Source of the DNA: Thermoflexales bacterium
GTDB taxonomy: Bacteria > Chloroflexota > Anaerolineae > Fen-1058
Length of the DNA stretch: 15,566 bases
NCBI GenBank assembly: GCA_017882055.1
Contig: JADGQE010000028.1
Span: 1-15,566, forward strand
Reading direction: 5' to 3'
Below, in pieces: positions 1 through 5,578 of the stretch. Under the pieces are notes generated by a model that was not told the origin of the DNA, searched no databases, and was given only the letters and a program-made list of their open reading frames with translations. Numbering within the stretch: position 1 is the first letter of the stretch; every line of letters begins with the position of its first letter. The translations under genes and the position numbers were made by a program.

Positions 1-636
1 TTGTCGTCGCTGGTGCGATCGGATGGATCGGGCGGCGACCTGCTGATGGTTCCGGCCGGCGGCAGCCGTCTGCCAACTTCGGCCGAGACGGTGCTGCAGG
101 GCCAGCATTGGCTTCAAATGAACGGCCGCGAAGTCTTTCGCTTTGCGGCGCGTGTTTTGGACAAGGCCACGCGTGAAGTGGTCGAACGCGCCGGGCTGAC
201 GCTGGACGACATCAATCTATTCATTCCGCATCAAGCCAACTTGCGAATCATTCAAGCGGCGGCGCGCAGCCTGAAAATCACCGAAGATCGCTATTTCGTG
301 AATCTCGAGCAGTATGGCAACACTTCCAGTGCCAGCATTCCGATTGCGTTGTGCGAAGCCGTGGAGTGTGGGCGAGTCAAGCCGGGCGATAAAGTCGTCC
401 TGGTCGGTTTTGGCGCAGGTCTGACGTGGGCCGCGGCCGCCATACAATGGGGCGAGCCTGAGCCATTGCATAAGCCCACTAGGTTGGAACGATTGTTGAG
501 TCGATTGCTCTATCCTGTGGCTGCGGTGCGCTCGCGTATGATGCGAGTGATACGTCTGATCGAAGCACGCTTCTTCGAGCCACCGCCGCCCAAGCCGGGC
601 GGTGAAGACCGCGAGCGCCGCAAGAAAAACGAGTAA
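1..636 (+). CDS. fabH: 3-oxoacyl-ACP synthase III (KAS III), 3' part only
   Basis: The frame is open from base 1, so the 5' part, with the catalytic Cys, lies outside the window. The protein would start fatty acid synthesis by condensing an acyl-CoA with malonyl-ACP in the cytoplasm. The segment opens with the family signature SDGSGGDLL and PAGGSR. It carries the active-site His in PHQANLRI (residues about 76-83) and the active-site Asn in YGNTSSASIP (about 105-114). GFGAGLTWAAAAIQW (about 136-150) is where normal FabH proteins end. Here about 60 extra residues follow. They are rich in Arg and Lys, with an FFEPPPPKPGG stretch near the C-terminus, and end in ERRKKNE. A strong terminator follows 4 bases after the stop. 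The family is certain from the motifs. A close relative such as a thiolase-like polyketide starter synthase cannot be excluded without the N-terminus. Confidence 0.9.
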   Translation: MSSLVRSDGSGGDLLMVPAGGSRLPTSAETVLQGQHWLQMNGREVFRFAARVLDKATREVVERAGLTLDDINLFIPHQANLRIIQAAARSLKITEDRYFVNLEQYGNTSSASIPIALCEAVECGRVKPGDKVVLVGFGAGLTWAAAAIQWGEPEPLHKPTRLERLLSRLLYPVAAVRSRMMRVIRLIEARFFEPPPPKPGGEDRERRKKNE

Positions 637-640
637 ACGA

Positions 641-677
641 CAAGCCCCGATCGCTGCCAAAGATCGGGGCTTGTTTT
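641..677 (+). terminator. Rho-independent terminator of the fabH transcript
   Basis: A perfect 12-bp stem (641-652 with 662-673, arms CAAGCCCCGATC and GATCGGGGCTTG) encloses a 9-nt loop. The run TTTTCT follows immediately. It begins 4 bases after the fabH stop codon, so placement and structure both fit intrinsic termination on the plus strand. Confidence 0.9.
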
Positions 678-683
678 CTATTA

Positions 684-876
684 GGAGTTACGCAATTGGC
701 AGTTTCCACAGCAGTTGGACTGCGGTGGCGGCACACTTGCCCTGGTGCTGCGCGCCAGCGCAGTGCCAGGGGGTGCAACTGCCGCTGGAACTATGCAAAC
801 CTTTGAGACTTTCAGCGTCGTCGCTCTCGGTTGTTTTACGGGAGTCAGTATTCCAATGGGCGGGGTGCGTAATTTC
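684..876. repeat. Possible MITE-like or structured non-coding element
   Basis: This gene-free stretch is bounded by imperfect inverted ends: GGAGTTACGCA at 684-694 and TGCGTAATTTC at 866-876, matching at 9 of 11 positions. Both ends also have an ATTGG box on the inner side. Inside is a long interrupted hairpin at 728-785: GCGGCA/TGCCGC, then CCCTGG/CCAGGG, then CTGCGC/GCGCAG around a 4-nt GCCA loop. No open frame here has a good start site or a recognisable product. Short non-autonomous elements of this kind are common in Chloroflexota, but no target-site duplication or second copy is visible. It could instead be a structured RNA or a decayed sequence. Confidence 0.4.
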
Positions 877-884
877 AAGGCCGA

Positions 885-914
885 AGTAGGATTGGCTCTA
901 ACCGAATCCGTACT
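885..914 (-). terminator. Stem-loop at the 3' end of the PstS-like gene
   Basis: AGTA-GGATT-GG pairs with CC-AATCC-TACT around a 6-nt loop (896-901), with two single-base bulges on one arm. It overlaps the stop codon of the minus-strand gene. There is no clear T-run after it on the minus strand, so its role as a terminator is tentative. Confidence 0.3.
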
Positions 915-1818
915 AGCGCACGCGTCCTAAGCCTGTTTGACTGAGCTGGGATTGCCCTTCATTGCCCAGCAGCCAGATTACAAACTCGCGGAGATCGTCT
1001 TGAGGTTCGTTCTGGGCGATTAGATAATTGGGCGTGGACAGAACATATTGCCCGGAAGCGGATGCCGCAGCATTGGGCAGCACGCCTTCGAGGCTTAACA
1101 CCTTCACGCGCGCATCGACCTGGCTGATCGAGACGTAACCGATGGCCGTGGGCGTTCGCGCCACGAAATCTATCACCTCTTGCGCCGATGGTTCGAGCAC
1201 CGCATTCAACGTCACGGCCCGATTGCCCATCACTCGTTCTTCGAACAACCCGCGTGCATGGGCTGATGCTTCGCGGCTGACCGGGATCACATCGCCGCTG
1301 CCGCCGAAGGGCGTCCAATCGAACGTGCGGCCTTGAAACAGATCGCGCAGCTGTGCCAGGCTTACGTTGCTCGCCGGGTTTGCCACGTTCACGATGATGT
1401 CCAGTGAATCATACGCCCAGCCGCTTACCCACACCTTGTCGCGATTCTGATCCGGCGCAGTCGGCAGCACGGCTAGATCGATCTGGCTCTGGTGAACTTG
1501 CTCGATCGCGGTTTCCGCCGGCATGGACTCGATGGTAATTGTCACCCAGTCGTGATCGTGCGTGTAGGCCGTGATCAGTCGTTCAAGGACATGGGTGTGT
1601 TCGGCCGCATCAGCGACGCGCAGGTGAACGGGCGGGCGCGTCACTTGCGGTGTTTCGGTGCAGGCGGCGAGGAGGGCAAAAAGTAAACCATACTGCGTAA
1701 AACGTAGTGCGTATTTCGTAAGGCGCAACCCGTTGCCTCTGGCAAGGGCAAGTACGCAATACGCAACACGCAACACAGAGTCCGCGCTACGCAATACGAA
1801 GCACGTCAAATCATTCAT
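913..1818 (-). CDS. PstS-like periplasmic-binding lipoprotein
   Basis: Probable substrate-binding protein of the phosphate/PstS-like class (PBP-like fold), anchored outside the membrane as a lipoprotein. A hydrophobic run ends in the lipobox LLAAC, with the Cys at residue 53 when counted from the ATG at 1818. Later stretches fit PstS-like proteins: DLAVLPTAP, LRDLFQGRTFDW (a dock for the inserted anion-binding domain), PVSREASAHARGLFEERVMG and TAIGYVSISQV. The first 30 residues are a translation of a heptamer DNA repeat and look unnatural. A TTG at 1726-1728 has an AGAGG seven bases upstream and would give a normal 23-residue lipoprotein signal peptide, so it is a credible real start. The ATG at 1818 has no ribosome-binding site and lies 5 bases after the uppP stop. 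No pstC, pstA or pstB gene is nearby, so the ligand is unproven: phosphate, another oxyanion, or a signalling role. Confidence 0.8.
   Translation of the reverse strand: MNDLTCFVLRSADSVLRVAYCVLALARGNGLRLTKYALRFTQYGLLFALLAACTETPQVTRPPVHLRVADAAEHTHVLERLITAYTHDHDWVTITIESMPAETAIEQVHQSQIDLAVLPTAPDQNRDKVWVSGWAYDSLDIIVNVANPASNVSLAQLRDLFQGRTFDWTPFGGSGDVIPVSREASAHARGLFEERVMGNRAVTLNAVLEPSAQEVIDFVARTPTAIGYVSISQVDARVKVLSLEGVLPNAAASASGQYVLSTPNYLIAQNEPQDDLREFVIWLLGNEGQSQLSQTGLGRVR
1694..1808. repeat. Degenerate heptamer repeat cluster, TACGCAA type, head-to-head
   Basis: Five units in strict 7-bp register run from 1694 to 1728 in the TGCGTAA orientation: TGCGTAA, AACGTAG, TGCGTAT, TTCGTAA, GGCGCAA. Eight units run from 1753 to 1808 in the opposite orientation: TACGCAA, TACGCAA, CACGCAA, CACAGAG, TCCGCGC, TACGCAA, TACGAAG, CACGTCA. 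Between them lies a small hairpin, CCC-G-TTGCC then TCT then GGCAA-GGG. The cluster lies between uppP and the lipoprotein signal peptide and is translated as the odd N-terminus of the annotated lipoprotein frame. A TACGCAA-type cluster recurs at 15251-15301. Confidence 0.85.
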
Positions 1819-1823
1819 ACCGA

Positions 1824-2654
1824 TTAAAGCCGTGTCAGCGCAACGATGATGCAGATCGCGCCGAAGACGACGCGATAGATCGCGAAGGCATTCAAGGTGC
1901 GGCTGCGCAAGTAATTCAGCAGCCAGCGGACCACCAGGTAGCCGCTAATCGCCGCGGAAATGAAGCCGACCGCGAGCGGCGCGGCCAGCTGCGACAGCAA
2001 GTCTTTGGCCCCCAGCAAATCCTTGATGGCGATGACGCCCGCACCCAGCAAAGCCGGGATCGACATGAGGAAGCTGAAGCGGGCCGCATCCGTGCGATTG
2101 AAATTGCGCAGCATGCCGCCCGTCATCGTCGCGCTCGATCGGCTGACGCCGGGGATCAAAGCCAGCACTTGCCACACGCCGATGATGAGTGCGTCGAGCC
2201 ATTTCATCGAATCCAGCGCGCGCAGTCGCTTGCCAAAGCGCTCGGCGATGATGAGCAAGCCGCCCGCTGCCACAACGATGATAGCAATGAGGAGGTACGA
2301 GTTATACAACGCTTCGACTTTACTCTTGAACAACAACCCAGCGATGATAGCTGGTATCGTCGCAATGACGACCAGCCAACCCAATCGGGCATTGGGCGTG
2401 CCGAACGGCTTGCGTTGGATCAGCCCGTTGATCACTTCACGCACAATTGCCACGATGTCGTGCCAGAAGTAGACCGCGACACCGAGCAGTGTGCCCCACT
2501 GAATGAGAATATCGAATACGAATTTGGCGTTGGTATCATATTGCCAGCCGAGCAGCCACGGCACCAGGATGAGGTGCGCGGTGCTGCTGACCGGAATGTA
2601 TTCGGTTAGTCCCTGGATGATGCCCAGGATGATCGCCTGGATGATGGTCGGCAT
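1824..2654 (-). CDS. uppP: Undecaprenyl-diphosphatase (UppP/BacA)
   Basis: Integral membrane enzyme that dephosphorylates undecaprenyl diphosphate to recycle the lipid carrier for peptidoglycan and surface polysaccharides. It can also give bacitracin resistance. At 276 residues it has the usual length. The two active-site signatures are intact: the (E/Q)xxxE motif as QGLTE (residues 14-18) running into PVSSTAH (21-27), and PGVSRSSAT (168-176) with the catalytic Arg172. Several hydrophobic segments are evident, for example 120-136, 200-212 and 226-246. Here the first acidic position is Gln14, an accepted family variant. The ATG at 2654 is supported by GAGG five bases upstream. The gene is first in a short minus-strand unit with the PstS-like lipoprotein. 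The carrier link to the Wzz/epimerase genes further along is functional rather than physical. Confidence 0.95.
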   Translation of the reverse strand: MPTIIQAIILGIIQGLTEYIPVSSTAHLILVPWLLGWQYDTNAKFVFDILIQWGTLLGVAVYFWHDIVAIVREVINGLIQRKPFGTPNARLGWLVVIATIPAIIAGLLFKSKVEALYNSYLLIAIIVVAAGGLLIIAERFGKRLRALDSMKWLDALIIGVWQVLALIPGVSRSSATMTGGMLRNFNRTDAARFSFLMSIPALLGAGVIAIKDLLGAKDLLSQLAAPLAVGFISAAISGYLVVRWLLNYLRSRTLNAFAIYRVVFGAICIIVALTRL

Positions 2655-2730
2655 TTTGTCCTCACATGGGCGCAGAGATGCGCAGATTTTTAGTCGGTAT
2701 GATACACAATTTCAGGCAGACCTGGCCCCA

Positions 2731-2747
2731 GGAAGTTGTGAACTTCC
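2731..2747. promoter_or_regulatory. Perfect palindrome, possible operator upstream of uppP
   Basis: GGAAGTT and AACTTCC flank a GTG centre, a perfect 7+3+7 dyad. It lies 77 bases upstream of the uppP start and just behind its candidate -10 box at 2699-2704. The size and symmetry fit a dimeric repressor or activator site. No T-run follows, so it is not a usual terminator. The regulator is unknown. Confidence 0.35.
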
Positions 2748-2840
2748 ATGCAGTACTTTATGATCTTTCCGGTCAATTTAGCATGTGGGCAACCTTGTTC
2801 GCTTACTACAATGTTCTTGCCTTATTTGTCCGCAGATTGA

Positions 2841-2888
2841 ACAGATGAAGCAGACGAATTTGTATCTGTGCTCATCTGCTTCATCTGT
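2841..2888 (-). terminator. 14-bp inverted repeat downstream of the foldase gene
   Basis: ACAGATGAAGCAGA (2841-2854) and TCTGCTTCATCTGT (2875-2888) pair perfectly over a 20-nt loop, 3 bases after the stop codon of the minus-strand foldase gene. It could terminate that transcript or protect its 3' end, but no T-run follows. The CAGATGAAGCAGA wording looks like a dispersed intergenic repeat rather than a gene-specific terminator. Confidence 0.5.
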
Positions 2889-2891
2889 AGA

Positions 2892-4184
2892 CTATTTCTC
2901 TTGAATCTCGATCGACTTGATAATGCTGCCGATGGTATCGGGATTCTGCTGCGGATCGCGCAAGGTGAGTTTGTTGACGACGTCCATGCCAGCGGCGACT
3001 TCACCAAAGATGGTGTAATTAGTTTGTGTAATCGGATCGGCGGCGTCGAGATTCGGCGCGGGCGCGAGCGTGATAAAGAACTGGCTGCCGTTGGTGCCCT
3101 GGCTCACTTGACCCGGCGTATCGGCATTCGCCATTGCCAGCAAGCCAGCCTTGTCGAACTTGAGGCCCGTCACTTCATTTGAGAAGGTGTAACCCGGTCC
3201 ACCGAAGCCTAAGCCGGTCGGATCGCCGGCCTGGGCAACGAAGCCACTGATCACGCGATGGAACATGACGCCGTCATACCAGCCCTGCTTCGCCAGGAAC
3301 ACGAAGTTGTTGACCGCCAGCGGCGCTTTATCGGCGTACAGCTTAAGCACGATGTCGCCTTGATCGGTCTTGAGGGTGGCCTGATAAGTCTTGGTTTTGT
3401 CGATCTTCATCTCAGGCGCTTGCTTAAACTGCTTCTTCGGCAGATCGACAAACAACTTCACCATGCCGACCAGGTTATTGTAAGATCGATAGTCTACCGT
3501 TTGCGGCCACGGCTGCTGATTGATCAGCAGGAACGGCGTGCCGCCAATGCCGAGCTGAATTGCGAGGTCACGTGCGGCCTCGGCCTTAGCTTTGAATTTA
3601 CCCTGATCGACATCGGCATCAAACTGTTTCACGTCCAGGCCGATCTTGGCAGCATCATCACTCAGCGTCTTGCGGAAGACATCAATTGCCTGGCCCACCC
3701 AGTCTGGCTGTGAGGCAAAAAGCAGATCGTGCATTTCCCAGAATTTGCCCTGCGCACCAGCCGCTTCGGTGGCTTGCGTGGCCAGGAGCGATTTGTCATG
3801 GCCGGTCAACGGAAAATGTCGATACACGAATTGGACATCGTTAGGGTAAGCCTCTGTCAGGCGCTTTAGCAACGGCGCGACTACCGCGCAGTACGGGCAT
3901 TGATAATCGGACCATTCGATGATGGTCACCTTGGCGTCTTTAGGACCGACCGACCAATCATCGGGCTGCGGGTTCAGCACCTTTTCCATGTCGGGCGTCG
4001 GCCCGGCTGTTGGCGCAGGGACCGGCGTGCCGACCGGTGCGGGTGTGTTTTGTACTGGAACAGTGGTTGGCTCAGTGGCTGGCGCTGCGCTGGAGGGCGA
4101 AGCCGCCGGTGCATTCGTTCCACTGCAGGCCGCCAGCACGACCAGCAGCAGAACGGCGAATAGGGCAATAAAACGTGATCTCAT
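2892..4184 (-). CDS. Lipoprotein foldase: DsbA-like thioredoxin fused to cyclophilin PPIase
   Basis: A 430-residue surface lipoprotein that combines two folding activities. Residues 1-20 form a lipoprotein signal peptide ending in LAAC. Residues 21-65 form a Pro/Thr/Ala tether. Residues about 80-245 form a DsbA-like thioredoxin domain with the redox motif CPYC (96-99) and a cis-Pro loop, GTPF (215-218). Residues about 267-430 form a cyclophilin domain with MFHRVISGFVAQAGDP (307-322), GTNGSQFFIT (363-372) and FGEV (393-396). The key Arg310, Phe315 and Gln318 are present. The positions of human CypA Trp121 and His126 appear to be Asn and Tyr, as in many bacterial forms. Predicted job: disulfide formation or isomerisation plus proline isomerisation on exported proteins. 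The ATG at 4184 follows AGGAG by four bases. The spacer in front of it holds dispersed palindromic repeats and no clear promoter. Both domain calls are secure; the in vivo redox direction is inferred. Confidence 0.93.
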   Translation of the reverse strand: MRSRFIALFAVLLLVVLAACSGTNAPAASPSSAAPATEPTTVPVQNTPAPVGTPVPAPTAGPTPDMEKVLNPQPDDWSVGPKDAKVTIIEWSDYQCPYCAVVAPLLKRLTEAYPNDVQFVYRHFPLTGHDKSLLATQATEAAGAQGKFWEMHDLLFASQPDWVGQAIDVFRKTLSDDAAKIGLDVKQFDADVDQGKFKAKAEAARDLAIQLGIGGTPFLLINQQPWPQTVDYRSYNNLVGMVKLFVDLPKKQFKQAPEMKIDKTKTYQATLKTDQGDIVLKLYADKAPLAVNNFVFLAKQGWYDGVMFHRVISGFVAQAGDPTGLGFGGPGYTFSNEVTGLKFDKAGLLAMANADTPGQVSQGTNGSQFFITLAPAPNLDAADPITQTNYTIFGEVAAGMDVVNKLTLRDPQQNPDTIGSIIKSIEIQEK

Positions 4185-4230
4185 TCTTCTCCTTTGGCGT
4201 CTTTCATAAACCTTGCATAACTACTCTGTG

Positions 4231-4300
4231 GTCATTCTGAGTGAAACGAAGAATCTCTGCGCGATTGGGCAGAGACCCTTCGCCCTGCTCAGGGTGACAA
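4231..4300. repeat. Dispersed palindromic intergenic repeat (GTCATTCTGAG ... CAGGGTGAC type)
   Basis: An imperfect palindrome. GTCATTCTGAG and CGAAGAATCTCTGC on the left mirror GCAGAGACCCTTCG and GCTCAGGGTGAC on the right, folding around the CTCTGC/GCAGAG core (4255-4260 with 4269-4274). This wording is a well-known dispersed repeat in many bacterial genomes and often gives spurious short proteins with text like EILRFTQND. It lies just upstream of the foldase gene and could also act as a 3'-end structure for the alpha/beta hydrolase operon. Confidence 0.75.
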
Positions 4301-4314
4301 TCCTGGAGTAGTAA

Positions 4315-4372
4315 CAACCTTGTGAGAGTTGACTTTGAAAACGGTAGTCGAAACAAAACCCCTCGCAAGGAT
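4315..4372. repeat. Second inverted repeat in the same spacer
   Basis: CCTTGTGAGA (4318-4327) can pair with CCTCGCAAGG (4361-4370), with one G-U wobble, over a 33-nt loop. This gives a second stem structure next to the palindromic repeat at 4231-4300. It lies 45 bases after the stop of the minus-strand alpha/beta hydrolase gene. Its role is unknown: a repeat fragment or a weak transcript end. Confidence 0.35.
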
Positions 4373-4416
4373 GATGGGTTTCCTAAACCGCAGCATTTTA
4401 CCACTATCCCGCTTTG

Positions 4417-5214
4417 CTAAGATTTGCCGCTCAAGAACGGCAAGACCGCTGCGTGAAACGCGGCGGGTTGTTCGATCTGGGGCATGTGCGCGGCCGCTTT
4501 GATCAACGTGAAGCGTGCACCGCGAATCTGAGCGGTGAGCTGCTTGCCGTTCTCAGGCGCGCTGAGACGATCGAATTCACCCCAGACGATTAACGTTGGG
4601 CAGGTGGGCGTGCGCAGCGCAGGCGAGGTGTTCAGCGCGATCTGTTTCATCGAAGCGACGAAGCCATGCGAGGCGGCCTGCGCGTTGGCGATGAATTCCG
4701 GCGTGAGCAGTTTCTCGTCGTGGATCGCTTTCTGTAAGCCGCCAAACGAATACGCCTGGCGGCGAATCAGGTCGATGATCAAATTACTCAAGCCGGGAAT
4801 GACGAAGGCCGGCCGCGTGCAGCCCGGCACTTCGAAAATGCTGCCGCCGTCGATCAGGACCAGCCGCGCGATATAGCCGGTATTTCCGGCGGTGAACAGG
4901 CGGGCCAGTGCCGCGCCGAACGAGTTGCCCATCATCAAGGCCGGTCCGCCAAGGTGGAGCATATCGAGCAGCAGTTGCAGCCAATCGAGATAAGCCTGAT
5001 AATCGGGCAGCGGCAGCGGCTCGCTCACGCCGAAGCCGGGCAGGTCGGGCGCGATGATTTGAAAATGCGGCGACAGGGCTTCGAATGACGCGGCCCAATG
5101 TTGCCGCGCATCGCCGAGTCCGCCGTGCAGCAAAATCAGTGGCTTGCCTGTTCCGCCGATCCAATACCTGGCGGAGCGTCCATCGATTCTAATGGATTGC
5201 TGCGCAACTGTCAT
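4417..5214 (-). CDS. Alpha/beta-fold hydrolase (serine nucleophile)
   Basis: A 265-residue single-domain alpha/beta hydrolase with no signal peptide, so probably cytoplasmic. Visible elements are the oxyanion-hole loop ILLHGGLG (residues 27-34), the strand DLPGFGVSEP (57-66), the nucleophile elbow GNSFGA (96-101, Ser98), the acid in WGEFDRLS (Asp215) and the catalytic His243 in AAAHMPQIEQP. The lid region, about 125-185, is short. These proteins are esterases, lipases or C-C hydrolases, and the substrate cannot be read from the sequence. The start ATG overlaps the stop of the upstream glutaredoxin-like gene as ATGA, so the two are probably translationally coupled. This makes it the last gene of the three-gene minus-strand unit 4417-6787. 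The fold and triad are clear; the reaction is not. Confidence 0.9.
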   Translation of the reverse strand: MTVAQQSIRIDGRSARYWIGGTGKPLILLHGGLGDARQHWAASFEALSPHFQIIAPDLPGFGVSEPLPLPDYQAYLDWLQLLLDMLHLGGPALMMGNSFGAALARLFTAGNTGYIARLVLIDGGSIFEVPGCTRPAFVIPGLSNLIIDLIRRQAYSFGGLQKAIHDEKLLTPEFIANAQAASHGFVASMKQIALNTSPALRTPTCPTLIVWGEFDRLSAPENGKQLTAQIRGARFTLIKAAAHMPQIEQPAAFHAAVLPFLSGKS

Positions 5215-5537
5215 GATGGGCGTAATCCGTGTTTGACGAGAAAGGTGCGCAGGCCGTTGCGATTCGGCTCGCTGATGACCGACCCCCGATCGATATTGCG
5301 GATCATCCGATCAGGCCCTATTGGCCTGGGCGGCTCGATCGGCTCGTCGTGCTCATCGGCGATCACGATCGTCGGCACAAACAACGATCCGACCAGCTCC
5401 AGTAAGATCTGAGCAGCATCGGGGTCGTGTGAAACGTTGATCTCGATTGGTGCGATGCCCCATTCCTTCAGGCACTGCCGGGCCAGCGCTTGATCGGGAC
5501 AGGCCATATTGCGCGTGTACATGAGTATTCGCGGCAT
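5211..5537 (-). CDS. Small glutaredoxin/thioredoxin-fold protein with one active-site Cys
   Basis: A 108-residue protein with a glutaredoxin-like opening, RILMYTRNMACPDQ (residues 3-16). The first Cys of the motif (Cys13) is present, but the position of the second Cys is not Cys (CPDQ). A VPTIVI segment (54-59) supplies the cis-Pro loop typical of the fold, and a helix pattern QALARQCLKEWG follows the motif. The 40 residues after the fold, rich in Pro and Arg, are not recognised. It may be a monothiol glutaredoxin-like protein working with a small thiol, or a non-redox member of the fold. A TATAAT box ends 7 bases before the ATG and no ribosome-binding site is present, which suggests a leaderless transcript. 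It overlaps the downstream alpha/beta hydrolase gene by 4 bases and follows the glycosidase-like gene after 41 bases. Confidence 0.75.
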   Translation of the reverse strand: MPRILMYTRNMACPDQALARQCLKEWGIAPIEINVSHDPDAAQILLELVGSLFVPTIVIADEHDEPIEPPRPIGPDRMIRNIDRGSVISEPNRNGLRTFLVKHGLRPS

Positions 5538-5544
5538 GGGGCAA

Positions 5545-5550
5545 ATTATA
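5545..5550 (-). promoter_or_regulatory. Consensus -10 box directly before the glutaredoxin-like gene
   Basis: TATAAT on the minus strand is followed by seven bases and then the ATG at 5537. Transcription would begin at about the A of the ATG, giving a leaderless mRNA. The -35 region has no good match, so confidence is moderate. Confidence 0.45.
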
Positions 5551-5578
5551 CCTTATCTCGGCGTGGCGGCGTTTTGTT

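Larger units (their letters stand above)
2655..2891 (-). other. Gene-free spacer upstream of uppP with several small repeats
   Basis: This spacer separates uppP from the foldase gene, both on the minus strand. It holds a CGCAGAGATGCGCAGATT near-repeat at 2671-2688, a perfect 17-bp palindrome at 2731-2747 and a 14-bp inverted repeat at 2841-2888. A TATCAT box (minus strand, 2699-2704) is the best -10 candidate for uppP, but no convincing -35 stands at the right distance. No short gene with a start site is visible. Confidence 0.5.

Noticed and set aside
681..930. Three short frames on both strands after the fabH terminator
   Set aside because: All lie in the hairpin-rich element, have biased Ala/Pro/Gly composition and lack start signals. 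Treated as non-coding.
1960..2472. A 170-residue plus-strand frame opposite uppP
   Set aside because: It is the shadow of the uppP coding strand; uppP motifs are decisive.
4204..4404. A 66-residue minus-strand frame with CHPEQGEGSL and EILRFTQND
   Set aside because: It is the translation of a known type of dispersed palindromic repeat, has no ribosome-binding site and matches no real protein family.
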